Shown one piece after another: positions 17,460 through 25,794 of a stretch of DNA of 64,000 nt. The position numbers and the translations under genes were made by a program. The DNA lies in the NCBI GenBank assembly GCA_963735065.1, contig CAVTJL010000001.1, positions 682,001 to 746,000 on the forward strand, read 5' to 3'. The notes beneath the pieces were generated by a model. The model saw only the letters and a list, made by a program, of their open reading frames with translations. It did not search any database and had not been told where the DNA came from. This DNA is from CAVTJL01 sp963735065 (GTDB lineage Bacteria; Pseudomonadota; Alphaproteobacteria; Geminicoccales; Geminicoccaceae). The first letter of the stretch is position 1, and each line of letters opens with the position of its first letter.

Positions 17460-18457
17460 GGGCTCTCCAATCTGCCACTCTCGGCGGACCGCAAGATCGC
17501 ATCGATCACGCGCATGTTCTTGAGGCTGTCCTCGAGCGGCACCGGTTGCGGCGTGCCCTCGATGATCGAGCGGGCGAAGGCATCGGCCATGACGCCGTAC
17601 TGGTCGCAGGTCGGGATCTCGATCGTTTCCGCAACGTGCATGCCCTGATCGCCGTCGTCGTAGACGAAGAGGCGACATGGCCGGTCCACAGGCGCGTTGA
17701 AGGGCACCTCGACCTCGAGCCTGCCCTTGGTCCCGAAGAACTGCATGGTCTGGCGTGGCACAAGCTGGGTCGACCAGGTGAAGATCGCCTGGATGCTGCC
17801 GAGGTCGAGAAGCGCCGAGCCCAGGCGATCGACGCCCATCGTCGGGTCGCGCTCGATCAGGGCGGCCACCCTGGCCGGCTCGGCGCCCGTGACGAAGCGG
17901 GTGGTGGTGATGGGATAGCAGCCGATGTCGAGAAGGCCGCCGCCGCCGATGTCGGCCATGTTGCGGATGTTGGCGGGGTCGACGTTGAAGTAGCTGAAGA
18001 AGCCGCTGATGGCGCGAAGGTCGCCGATCCGTCCGCTGCCGATGAGGTCCCGTGCCTTCAGCCACTGCGGGTGGGTGCGGACCATGAAGGCTTCCTGGAT
18101 CCGCCGGCCGGTGCGGTCCCGGACCTCCATCAGCTCCTCAGCGGCAGCGGCGGTGATGCCGATCGGCTTCTCGCAGAGGACATGCTTGCCCGCCTCGGCG
18201 GCCCGCCTGCTCCATTCGACATGGAGGTGGTTGGGCAGCGGGTTGTAGACGACGTCGATCTCGGGGTCGGCCAGGAGCGCCTCATAGGAGCCGTAGGCCT
18301 TGGCAATGCCGAGCTTGCCCGCCACCTCGCGGCCGCGCGCCTCGTCGCGCGAGGCGATCGCCGTGACCTCGCAGAGCTCGGCCTGCTGGATCGGCGGAAT
18401 GACCTTCTCGCGGGCGATCTTGGCGGTGCTCAGGACGCCGAAGCGCAGCTTGCTCAT
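17456..18457 (-). CDS. Gfo/Idh/MocA family oxidoreductase
   Basis: The 333-residue protein has an N-terminal Rossmann fold (FGVLSTAKIAREKVIPPIQQ, then DVVYNPLPNHLH at about 69-80 and the family motif AGKHVLCEKPIGI with the catalytic Lys) and a C-terminal alpha/beta domain (GGGGLLDIGCYPI). Members oxidise or reduce sugars, inositols and related compounds with NAD(P). AGGAGG lies 7 nt before the ATG. It forms a pair with the DUF72 gene and is divergent from the sugar ABC importer, so it may act on the imported sugar or polyol; this is inference. Confidence 0.88.
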   Translation of the reverse strand: MSKLRFGVLSTAKIAREKVIPPIQQAELCEVTAIASRDEARGREVAGKLGIAKAYGSYEALLADPEIDVVYNPLPNHLHVEWSRRAAEAGKHVLCEKPIGITAAAAEELMEVRDRTGRRIQEAFMVRTHPQWLKARDLIGSGRIGDLRAISGFFSYFNVDPANIRNMADIGGGGLLDIGCYPITTTRFVTGAEPARVAALIERDPTMGVDRLGSALLDLGSIQAIFTWSTQLVPRQTMQFFGTKGRLEVEVPFNAPVDRPCRLFVYDDGDQGMHVAETIEIPTCDQYGVMADAFARSIIEGTPQPVPLEDSLKNMRVIDAILRSAESGRLESP

Positions 18458-18498
18458 GGGGTTTCCTCCTTCCGGCCGGGCACTCGACGGCGTGGTGC

Positions 18499-18533
18499 CC
18501 GTCCGTCGGATGCCGTTCCTCTCCGATGGACGG
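18499..18533. promoter_or_regulatory. 12-bp inverted repeat in the oxidoreductase/sugar-ABC divergent gap
   Basis: The arms CCGTCCGTCGGA (18499-18510) and TCCGATGGACGG (18522-18533) match at 11 of 12 positions with an 11 nt spacer. It lies 42 bp upstream of the oxidoreductase start and about 190 bp upstream of the binding-protein gene. The size fits a dimeric repressor operator or an RNA hairpin in the oxidoreductase leader. No regulator gene is next to it. Confidence 0.4.
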
Positions 18534-18724
18534 CCACAAAGCGCGTCGAGCGTCGCTTAGCGAGTCCAAATCTCGCCGGGCGCAGTCCAGCGGTCTCGAG
18601 GCACGCATCACGATCTTCTGTGCCGGCCAGATCCATGCTTCGGGCGATTGACAGCCGGCAAGGTCGCATCGAAGCTGTGGAAGATCGGGCGAATGACCCG
18701 AAAAACTTGAAGCGGGAGGCTATA

Positions 18725-19681
18725 ATGGTTCGCAGAACGCGACGGTTCCTGATCGGTGCCGCCGCCGCGGCGTTGCTGTCTTTCTCGGCAGCGCCCGGCC
18801 ATGCGGATGACATCGTCATCCTGACCTCGGGGCCTAGCCTCGCCTTTCCCTTCTTCGTGCACATGATGAAGGAGCTCAAGGCGGAGGCGGACGCGCTCGG
18901 CGTCAAGACGATCGAGAGCGATGGGCAGAACAGCGCCACGAAGCAGACCGCCGATATCGAGGCGGCGGTGGTGCAGGGCGTTAACGGCATCGTCATCAGC
19001 CCGCTGGACGTCAACGCGCTGGCGCCGGCGATCAAGACGGCGATCGACAACGGCGTGCCCGTCGTCACGATCGACCGCCGGGTTGAAGGGGTCGACGGGA
19101 TCATCGCCCATGTGGGCGCCGACAACGTCAAGGGCGGCGAGGCGCAGGGCGAATGGGTCATGAAGACCTTCCCCGACGGCGCCACGATCATCAACCTCCA
19201 GGGTCAGCCCGGGGCCTCGCCCGCCATCGACCGCAACAAGGGCCTGCACAACGTGCTCGACCAGCACAAGGACAAATACAAGTTCGTGGCCGAGCAGACG
19301 GCGAACTTCGCCCGCGACCAGGGCCTCTCCGTGACCGAGAGCCTGCTCGCCGGCATGACCACGCCGCCCGACGTGATCGTCGCCGCCAACGACGACATGG
19401 CCTTGGGCGCGCTGGAGGCGGTCAAGGCGCGCAACCTTCAGGACAAGATCAAGATCATCGGCTTCGATGCCCTGCCCGAGGCGCTCGGATCGATCCGTGA
19501 CGGCGGCGAGGCGGCCACGATCGAGCAGTTCCCGGGTGGGCAGTCGCGCAAAGCCATGGACATCATGGTCGAGTATCTGCGGACCAAGAAGATGCCGGAG
19601 GAGCGCCTCGTCCTGCTGACCCCGGTGGCCATTACCAAGGACAATCTCAATCAGGCCGAAAGGCTCGACGAGCTCAAGTAG
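18725..19681 (+). CDS. Sugar ABC transporter substrate-binding protein (ribose type)
   Basis: This is the periplasmic binding component of a CUT2-type importer. A signal peptide covers roughly residues 1-27 (VRRTRRFLIGAAAAALLSF, cleaved near GHA). The mature protein is a type I two-lobe binding protein with AAVVQGVNGIVISPLDVNAL, GVPVVTIDRRVEGV, VGADNVKGGEAQGEW and IVAANDDMALGALEA, as in RbsB. GGGAGG lies 5 nt before the ATG at 18725. It is the first gene of an operon with the ATPase and permease. The sugar is unknown. Confidence 0.9.
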   Translation: MVRRTRRFLIGAAAAALLSFSAAPGHADDIVILTSGPSLAFPFFVHMMKELKAEADALGVKTIESDGQNSATKQTADIEAAVVQGVNGIVISPLDVNALAPAIKTAIDNGVPVVTIDRRVEGVDGIIAHVGADNVKGGEAQGEWVMKTFPDGATIINLQGQPGASPAIDRNKGLHNVLDQHKDKYKFVAEQTANFARDQGLSVTESLLAGMTTPPDVIVAANDDMALGALEAVKARNLQDKIKIIGFDALPEALGSIRDGGEAATIEQFPGGQSRKAMDIMVEYLRTKKMPEERLVLLTPVAITKDNLNQAERLDELK

Positions 19682-19698
19682 CCGCGCACCAACCTCGA

Positions 19699-19728
19699 TG
19701 TCCCCTCCCGGCCGACCGGGAGGGGACA
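19699..19728 (+). terminator. Strong intercistronic hairpin (attenuator/mRNA-stabilising stem-loop)
   Basis: TGTCCCCTCCCGG (19699-19711) and CCGGGAGGGGACA (19716-19728) form a perfect 13-bp GC-rich stem with a 4 nt loop (CCGA), just after the binding-protein stop and 11 bp before the ATPase start. There is no T-run, so it is not a classical terminator. Such stems after binding-protein genes commonly protect the upstream mRNA and lower downstream expression, giving excess binding protein. That role is inferred here. Confidence 0.6.
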
Positions 19729-19739
19729 GGGATGGACTG

Positions 19740-21269
19740 ATGACCGAGCCACTCCTCCGCATGACCGGGATCGGCAAGAGCTTCCCGGGCGTGCAGGCGC
19801 TCGAGGGCGTCGACCTCGAGGTCGGCCAGGGCGAGGTGCATGCGCTGCTGGGCGAGAATGGCGCAGGCAAGTCCACCCTGCTCAAGATCCTGTCGGGCGC
19901 GCAGCAGCCTGACCTCGGGCAGATCGTCTTTGCGGGTCAGACGATCGAGCTGGCGAGCCCGATGGATGCCCAGAGCCAGGGCATCGTGACGATCTATCAG
20001 GAGTTCACGCTGCTGCCACATCTCGGCGTTGCCGAGAACGTCTTCATCGGTCGCGAGCCGACCCGGGGCGGGTTCGTCGCCTGGCGGGAGCTGGCGCGAC
20101 GCGCCCGTGCCATTATCAGCGAGGTCGGCCTCGACGTCGATCCGATGCGGCAGGTCTCGGACCTCTCGGTGGCCGAGCAGCAGATGGTCGAGATTGCGCG
20201 CGCCCTCTCCATGGATGCGAAGGTCGTCGTGATGGACGAGCCGACCTCGGCCCTCTCCGAGCACGAGGTGCGCAAGCTCTTCGAGATCATCCGCAACCTC
20301 AAGGCGCGGGGCATCAGCGTCATCTTCGTGACCCACCGGCTCGACGAGGTGATGCAGATCTGCGACCGCTTCACCGTGCTGCGCGACGGACATCGCGTCG
20401 GCGGCGGCGCCATCGCCGATACCTCGATCGAGGAGATCATCCGCCTGATGGTCGGCCGCGAGGTGGAGCGGCTGTTCCGCCACCGGGGCACCACTGCCTT
20501 GGGATCGGTCGCTCTGCGTATCGAGGCGCTGGCGCGGCTTCGGGACCCCGCCAACCCGCATGCGACGGTGGTCGAGGACGCGACCCTCGAGGTCCGCCAT
20601 GGCGAGATCCTGGGGCTGGCCGGGCTGGTCGGGGCCGGACGGACGGAGCTCGCTCGGGCGATCTTCGGCGCCGATCCGATAGCGGGCGGCCGGATCATCC
20701 TGGACGGGCAGGAGGTGACGATCGGATCGCCCCTCGACGCCATCCGCGCTGGCGTCGGCCTCGTGCCCGAGGATCGCAAGCAGCAGGCGCTTTTTCTGGC
20801 GCTGGCGGTGCGCAGCAATCTCTCGATCGCGGCGCTGGACAGGCTCTGCGGCAGGCTCGGCCTCGTCGACGGCTCGGCCGAGGAGCGGCTCGTCGAGGAG
20901 TACCGGCAGAAGCTCAACATCAAGATGGCGGGGGCCGGTCAGGCGGTGGCGAACCTCTCGGGCGGCAACCAGCAGAAAGTGGTGCTGGCCCGATGGCTGG
21001 CGCTCCAGCCGAAGGTTCTTATCGTCGATGAGCCTACGCGTGGGATCGATGTCGCGGCCAAGGCCGAGGTGCACCAGCTGCTCTACCAGCTCGCCGACAG
21101 CGGGGTGGCGGTCATCGCCATCTCCTCCGAGCTGCCGGAGGTGCTGACCGTGAGCGATCGCATCGTGACCATGTGCGAAGGCCGGATCACCGGCGAGGTC
21201 GCCGCGGCCGAGGCCACCGAGGAGCGTCTGATGCGTCTCATGACGAGGGGCTCGTCGAGGGCGGCGTGA
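19740..21269 (+). CDS. Sugar ABC transporter ATP-binding protein (RbsA-like, double ATPase)
   Basis: The 509-residue protein holds two ABC domains. The first has Walker A GENGAGKSTLLKIL, signature LSVAEQQMVEIARAL and Walker B VVVMDEPTSALS. The second (from about residue 260) has a degenerate Walker A (GLVGAGRTELARAI), signature LSGGNQQKVVLARWL and Walker B VLIVDEPTRGID. This asymmetric arrangement is normal for RbsA/XylG/MglA. It powers import with the adjacent permease. The ATG at 19740 is preceded by AGGGA and by the strong intercistronic hairpin. Confidence 0.92.
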   Translation: MTEPLLRMTGIGKSFPGVQALEGVDLEVGQGEVHALLGENGAGKSTLLKILSGAQQPDLGQIVFAGQTIELASPMDAQSQGIVTIYQEFTLLPHLGVAENVFIGREPTRGGFVAWRELARRARAIISEVGLDVDPMRQVSDLSVAEQQMVEIARALSMDAKVVVMDEPTSALSEHEVRKLFEIIRNLKARGISVIFVTHRLDEVMQICDRFTVLRDGHRVGGGAIADTSIEEIIRLMVGREVERLFRHRGTTALGSVALRIEALARLRDPANPHATVVEDATLEVRHGEILGLAGLVGAGRTELARAIFGADPIAGGRIILDGQEVTIGSPLDAIRAGVGLVPEDRKQQALFLALAVRSNLSIAALDRLCGRLGLVDGSAEERLVEEYRQKLNIKMAGAGQAVANLSGGNQQKVVLARWLALQPKVLIVDEPTRGIDVAAKAEVHQLLYQLADSGVAVIAISSELPEVLTVSDRIVTMCEGRITGEVAAAEATEERLMRLMTRGSSRAA

Positions 21270-21426
21270 GGTGGGCAGGCGCCCTCCCCGCCAGGCTCCG
21301 GCGCAATGGTGAGCCGGCAGGGCCGTCTGCTGGGCGCGGGCTTATCGGCGTGAGGGCTGCGCAACATCGACCATCGATCGGATCCAGCATCGTCGGCGGC
21401 GGATAATCAGGGAGCGAAAAAGACAG

Positions 21427-22452
21427 ATGAGCACCAAGGTGGAGTCGAGCGGGCGCGGGGAGAGCTTCGACCTCTTCGGCTTCCTCGCCGCTTATGCGCC
21501 CCTGATCTTTCTCCTTGTGCTGATGGGTGCCTTCGCGATCCTCGATCCCCGCTTCCTCAAGCCGCTCAACCTCTTCAACGTGATGCGCCAGGTGTCGATC
21601 TACGGGATCCTGGCGATCGGCATGACCTTCGTCATCCTGACGCGCGGCATCGATCTCTCGATCGGCTCGGTCGTGGCCTTCGCGGGCCTCGTGGCGGCAG
21701 CCGTCGCCAAGGGAGGCCTGCAATACCGCTTCGCTGCCGGCGCCGACGCCGAGGCGCACGGGTTCGGCTGGCCGCTGGCCCTGCTCGCCGCGCTCGTCGC
21801 CGGCACGGCTGCGGGCTGGCTCCAGGGCGTTGCCATCACCAAGCTCAAGGTACCGCCCTTCGTCGTGACGCTGGGCGGCATGTCGGCATTCCGTGGCGTC
21901 GCCCTTCTCTTCGCCGGCGGCGGGCCGATCAGCGGCTTCGACGAGGCCTATCGCTGGTGGGGGCAGGGCTATGTCGGGCCGATGCCGGTGCCCGTGATCC
22001 TCTTTCTCCTGCTCGCGGTCCTGGCGCATGTCGTGCTGCGCGGCACGCGCTACGGACGCCATGTCTACGCGATCGGCAGCAACCCCGAGGCGGCACGGCT
22101 GTCGGGCCTCAACGTCGATCGTCTGACCCTCTCGGTCTATGTGATCATCGGCTTCCTCGCCGGGCTCGGCGGGTTCGTCCTGTCGTCGCGGCTCAACTCC
22201 GCCGAGGCCGTGGCCGGCATCGGCTATGAGCTTACCGTCATCGCCTCGGTCGTGATCGGCGGCACCTCGCTCTTCGGCGGGGTGGGCACGATCTTCGGAA
22301 CCGTCGTCGGCACCATCCTGATCGGCGTGCTGCTGAACGGGCTCGTCCTCAACAATGTCAGCTCCTACGTCCAGCAGATCATCATCGGGGTCATCATCGT
22401 GCTGGCCGTAGCGTTCGACACTTTCGCGAAGTCACGCCGCCGGCGCGCCTGA
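21427..22452 (+). CDS. Sugar ABC transporter permease (RbsC-like)
   Basis: The 341-residue inner-membrane protein has 8-10 hydrophobic segments and the CUT2 permease landmarks: GMTFVILTRGIDLSIGSVVA, KLKVPPFVVTLGGMSAFRGV, GRHVYAIGSNPEAARLSGL and the late VIGGTSLFGGVGTI. It forms the membrane channel for the preceding binding protein and ATPase. The gap to the ATPase gene is 157 bp, larger than within most operons here. GGGAG lies 11-15 nt upstream of the ATG. Confidence 0.92.
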   Translation: MSTKVESSGRGESFDLFGFLAAYAPLIFLLVLMGAFAILDPRFLKPLNLFNVMRQVSIYGILAIGMTFVILTRGIDLSIGSVVAFAGLVAAAVAKGGLQYRFAAGADAEAHGFGWPLALLAALVAGTAAGWLQGVAITKLKVPPFVVTLGGMSAFRGVALLFAGGGPISGFDEAYRWWGQGYVGPMPVPVILFLLLAVLAHVVLRGTRYGRHVYAIGSNPEAARLSGLNVDRLTLSVYVIIGFLAGLGGFVLSSRLNSAEAVAGIGYELTVIASVVIGGTSLFGGVGTIFGTVVGTILIGVLLNGLVLNNVSSYVQQIIIGVIIVLAVAFDTFAKSRRRRA

Positions 22453-22525
22453 GGAGGCACCGACACCGCGCACGCGACACGCCCCGCGGGCGAAGCTCGG
22501 CCGGGTGTGACGATCGTGGCGTTGC

Positions 22526-22571
22526 GCCCAGGTGCCTGGGCTTGTATGAGGCCTTCTCCTGAAGGAAGGCC
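22526..22571 (+). terminator. Tandem hairpins after the sugar ABC operon
   Basis: GCCCAGG-TG-CCTGGGC (22526-22541) is a perfect 7-bp palindrome. It is followed by a second foldback with two alternatives: GGCCTT (22550-22555) with AAGGCC (22566-22571), or CCTTC (22552-22556) with GAAGG (22561-22565). They lie between the permease stop and the sulfotransferase start and could end or slow transcription. There is no T-run, so a factor-independent terminator is doubtful. Confidence 0.35.
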
Positions 22572-22589
22572 GTCCACCGGAAACCGCTG

Positions 22590-23555
22590 ATGCTCGCCGT
22601 CGTCCTTCCGGCGCTCTCCAGTGTCTCGAAGAGACTGCAGCGCTGGGCCGTGCTCACACCTCTCTTCTTCCTGCCGGCCGAGCGCAAGATCCACCTCGAG
22701 CGCTGGATCAGGGGCCGCGAGCAGGCCGAGAAGCTGCGCCGCGCCGACGTCGCCATCGTCTCGTTCGGCAAGAGTGGCCGGACGTGGCTCCGGGTGATGC
22801 TGTCCCGCGCCTTCCAGGTGAAGCACGGGCTCTCGGACCGGCTGCTGATCGGCTTCGACAATTTCCATCTGCGCAACCGCGCGATCCCGAAAATCTTTTT
22901 CACGCACGACAATTATCTGAAGGACTACACCGGCCACGCCGACACCAAGGAGGACTATGCCTCCACCAAGGTGATCCTGCTGGTGCGCGATCCGGCTGAC
23001 GTCGCGGTCTCCCAGTTCCACCAGTGGCAGTTCCGGATGCGGCCGCACAAGAAGGCGATCAACGACTATCCGGAGCATGGCCAGGAGGTCTCGATCTTCG
23101 ATTTCGTGGCGCACCACGAGGCCGGGCTCGCCAAGGTCATCGACTTCATGAACGGCTGGGCGCAGGCGCTGCCGGCTCTGCCCAACGTCCTGCTCGTGCG
23201 CTACGAGGACATGAAAGCCGATCCCGGAAGGGAGCTGGGCCGGATGCTTGAGTTCATGGGAACACCGGGCACCGCCGACGAGATCGAGGAGGCGGTTCGG
23301 TTCTCGTCGTTCGAGAACATGCGCAAGCTCGAGGAGAGGCGGGCGTTCTGGTTCTCGGGCGGGCGCATGGTTGCCAAGGACCGCAAGAATCCCAACTCGT
23401 TCAAGACGCGGCGTGGCAAGGTCGGCGGCTGGCGCGACTACTTCAGCGCCGAGGAGGCAACGGCTATCGAGGAGATCGTGCGCGATCGGCTGGATCCCGT
23501 CTTCGGCTATGACGAGACGGGGCAGCCAGAGGCACCCGTTGCCGCAGGAGCCTAG
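22590..23555 (+). CDS. Sulfotransferase domain protein
   Basis: The 321-residue protein shows the PAPS-dependent sulfotransferase signatures: the 5'-phosphosulfate loop SFGKSGRTWLRVML near residue 58, the 3'-phosphate motif LLVRDPADVAVSQFHQW near 130 and RRGKVGGWRDYF near 275, which is the RKGxxGDWK-type region. It should transfer sulfate from PAPS to a hydroxyl or amine acceptor. The acceptor is unknown. A hydrophobic stretch near the N-terminus (AVVLPALSS, LTPLFFLPA) may associate it with the membrane. It is followed by a glycosyltransferase-like gene on the same strand, suggesting a sulfated glycan or lipid. Confidence 0.82.
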   Translation: MLAVVLPALSSVSKRLQRWAVLTPLFFLPAERKIHLERWIRGREQAEKLRRADVAIVSFGKSGRTWLRVMLSRAFQVKHGLSDRLLIGFDNFHLRNRAIPKIFFTHDNYLKDYTGHADTKEDYASTKVILLVRDPADVAVSQFHQWQFRMRPHKKAINDYPEHGQEVSIFDFVAHHEAGLAKVIDFMNGWAQALPALPNVLLVRYEDMKADPGRELGRMLEFMGTPGTADEIEEAVRFSSFENMRKLEERRAFWFSGGRMVAKDRKNPNSFKTRRGKVGGWRDYFSAEEATAIEEIVRDRLDPVFGYDETGQPEAPVAAGA

Positions 23556-23620
23556 CGGACGGGGCCTGCGGACCCTACTTTGAAGGCTGATCCCCTAACC
23601 TCGAGAGAGGGCAGACGGTC

Positions 23621-24520
23621 GTGAGGAACACGGTCTTCATCCACACCAACCATCGCCAGATGGTGGGTGCGCTCGTGTCGGAGTACTCGATGCGGCGCAA
23701 CAGCAAGAGCCCCGACGCGTTCGACGTGCGGATCATCCACACGAAGGACTTCCCGTTCCTCGCGGCCAAGGAAGGCCAAGTCTACCTCCGCGACAAGCTC
23801 AAGCGTGAGTGGCTGATGGAGGATCTGCAGTCCTTCACGCCGCTGCGTTTCACGCCGCCCGAGCTTCTGGGCTACGAGGGCCGGGCCGTGGTCGTCGACC
23901 CGGACGTCTTCGCCGTCGGCGACATCAACGAGCTGCTTACCCGTGACATGCAGGGCAAGGCTGTGATGTGCCGGCCACGCGGCATCTCGGGCAAGGCCTT
24001 CGCCACCTCGGTCATGCTGCTCGACTGCCCCAAGCTCACGCATTGGAAGTGCGAGGAGCAGTTCAACGAGATGTTCGAGTTCAAGCGCGACTACATGAAG
24101 TGGATCTCGCTCGAGCTCGAGCCGGTCGAGACCGTGGGCCTGTTCGAGAAAGAGTGGAACGACTTCGACCGGCTGACGCCGCAGACGAAGCTCCTCCACA
24201 ACACCAAGCGCTGGACCCAGCCCTGGAAGACGGGCCTGCCGGTGGACTTCACGCCCTCGACCAAGAGAGGCACGATACCGGTGATCGGGATCTATCGCCG
24301 CGCCCGTGAGGCCCTTTTTGGCCGCTATGGCGGGCTCGGTGCCTACAAGCGCCATCCCGACCCCAACCAGGAGCGCTTCTTCTTCGGCCTGCTCAAGGAG
24401 TGCGTCGACAAGGGCATCGTCTCCGAGGCGATGCTGAAGGAGGAGATGCGCCAGAACCACGTCCGTCACGACGCCTTCGAGGTGATGGAGCGGGTTCAGC
24501 CGCTTCCCGCCGCCGCCTGA
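23621..24520 (+). CDS. Glycosyltransferase-like (GT-A/GT8-type) protein
   Basis: The 299-residue protein begins VFIHTNHRQMVGALVSEYS and has FDVRIIHTKDFPFL, then a DxD-type metal/nucleotide-sugar motif in VVVDPDVFAVGDINELL near residue 92 and a late KLLHNTKRWTQPWKTGLP resembling the HxxGxxKPW-like end of GT8 enzymes. This supports a retaining GT-A glycosyltransferase. No signal peptide is seen. The start is GTG 23621. It stands 66 bp after the sulfotransferase gene and probably acts with it on a surface glycan; donor and acceptor are unknown. Confidence 0.6.
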   Translation: MRNTVFIHTNHRQMVGALVSEYSMRRNSKSPDAFDVRIIHTKDFPFLAAKEGQVYLRDKLKREWLMEDLQSFTPLRFTPPELLGYEGRAVVVDPDVFAVGDINELLTRDMQGKAVMCRPRGISGKAFATSVMLLDCPKLTHWKCEEQFNEMFEFKRDYMKWISLELEPVETVGLFEKEWNDFDRLTPQTKLLHNTKRWTQPWKTGLPVDFTPSTKRGTIPVIGIYRRAREALFGRYGGLGAYKRHPDPNQERFFFGLLKECVDKGIVSEAMLKEEMRQNHVRHDAFEVMERVQPLPAAA

Positions 24521-24583
24521 TCGAAGGCGGAGACCGACCGCGTCGGCCGAGGCCAGGCCGCCCGCCGATCGAGGCACTCTCGA

Positions 24584-25675
24584 TCAGGCGGGCGCGCTCA
24601 GCGTCCCGAAGAGATCCATCTGGCCATCCAGGCGCGGCGGGCGAAAGAGGTCGGTGCGCTGTGGATAGCGGCGGCCCGAGAGGCCGTGGCGCATCGCGGC
24701 CCGGCGGACCCGGTCGCGGATGAGATCGGCGATCGGGCCGGTGCCGCGCATTCGCGTCCGGAAATCGGAATCGTAGAGCCGCCCGCCCCGGGTCTGGCGC
24801 ACGAGCGAGAGCACGTGCTGGGCCCGGTCGGGGAAATGCTCCTCGAGCCAGGCGCCGAAAAGGTCCTTCAGCTCGTGCGGAAGCCGGACCAGGGTGTGGG
24901 AGACCCCGACGGCGCCGACCTCGGCGACGCGCGCGACGATACGCTCGATCTCGGAATCGTTGATGGCCGGGATGATCGGCGCCACCATGACACCCACCGG
25001 CACGCCGGCATCCGCCAGCTGCTCGACCGCCATGAGGCGCCGGTGCGGGGCCGAGGCGCGAGGCTCCATCACCCGGGCCAGCGCCGGATCCAGGGAGGTC
25101 ACCGAGAGGAAGACCCGGACGAGGGAGAGGCGGGCGAGCTCGGCCAGGAGATCGATATCCCTGAGGACGAGCGCCGACTTGGTGACGATGCCCAGCGGGT
25201 GACGCGCCTCGAGCATCACCTCGAGGATGCTCCGGGTGATCCCGAGGCGCTTCTCGATCGGCTGGTAGGGGTCGGTGTTGGCCCCGAGGGCGATGACCCT
25301 GGGCGTGTAGCCGGGCCGCGCCAGCTCCGCCCGCAGCAGGGAGGCCGCGTCGTGCTTCGCGAAGAGCTTGGTCTCGAAGTCGAGGCCGGGCGAGAGGCCG
25401 AGATAGCTGTGGCTCGGCCGAGCGTAGCAGTAGATGCACCCATGCTCGCAGCCGCGATAGGGGTTGATCGACTGGTCGAAGGGCACGTCGGGGCTGTCGT
25501 TGCGCGCGATGACCGTGCGCGAGGTGTCGCGGAAGATCTCGGTGCGGGGCCCGGCGTCCTGGCTCAGGGCGTCGAGGCCGCCCCAGCCATCGTCCTCGAG
25601 CGCGCGGCGCGCCCGCTCGAAGCGCCCGTCGGGGTTGATGGTGGCGCCACGGCCCTTGAAGATGGTGAGGGACAT
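24584..25675 (-). CDS. PA0069-type radical SAM protein (SplB-like)
   Basis: The 363-residue protein carries the radical SAM cluster motif CEHGCIYCYARPSH near residue 84, followed by SPGLDFETKLFAK, the SAM-binding GANTDPYQPIEK, and GIVTKSALVLRD. This is the family usually annotated as PA0069 radical SAM protein, related to spore photoproduct lyase. Its reaction is not established. The start ATG 25675 is supported by AGGAGG about 9 nt upstream; the frame is open further but that part looks non-coding. It is divergent from the prolyl oligopeptidase gene across a 119 bp gap. Confidence 0.85.
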   Translation of the reverse strand: MSLTIFKGRGATINPDGRFERARRALEDDGWGGLDALSQDAGPRTEIFRDTSRTVIARNDSPDVPFDQSINPYRGCEHGCIYCYARPSHSYLGLSPGLDFETKLFAKHDAASLLRAELARPGYTPRVIALGANTDPYQPIEKRLGITRSILEVMLEARHPLGIVTKSALVLRDIDLLAELARLSLVRVFLSVTSLDPALARVMEPRASAPHRRLMAVEQLADAGVPVGVMVAPIIPAINDSEIERIVARVAEVGAVGVSHTLVRLPHELKDLFGAWLEEHFPDRAQHVLSLVRQTRGGRLYDSDFRTRMRGTGPIADLIRDRVRRAAMRHGLSGRRYPQRTDLFRPPRLDGQMDLFGTLSAPA

Positions 25676-25794
25676 GCTGGAGCCCTCCTGATGAGAACAG
25701 AACAGGAACATCGGGTAGCATGACGCGGGGCGCGCGTCGAGTCTCGTCGACGCGCCGCTCTGCCAGAACCACCCGATCAGCGAGAGGAAGCGCG

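Noticed and set aside
18721..18726. TATAAT as a -10 element for the sugar-binding protein gene
   Set aside because: It overlaps the start codon itself and has no -35 at 16-18 nt; most likely chance next to the ATG.
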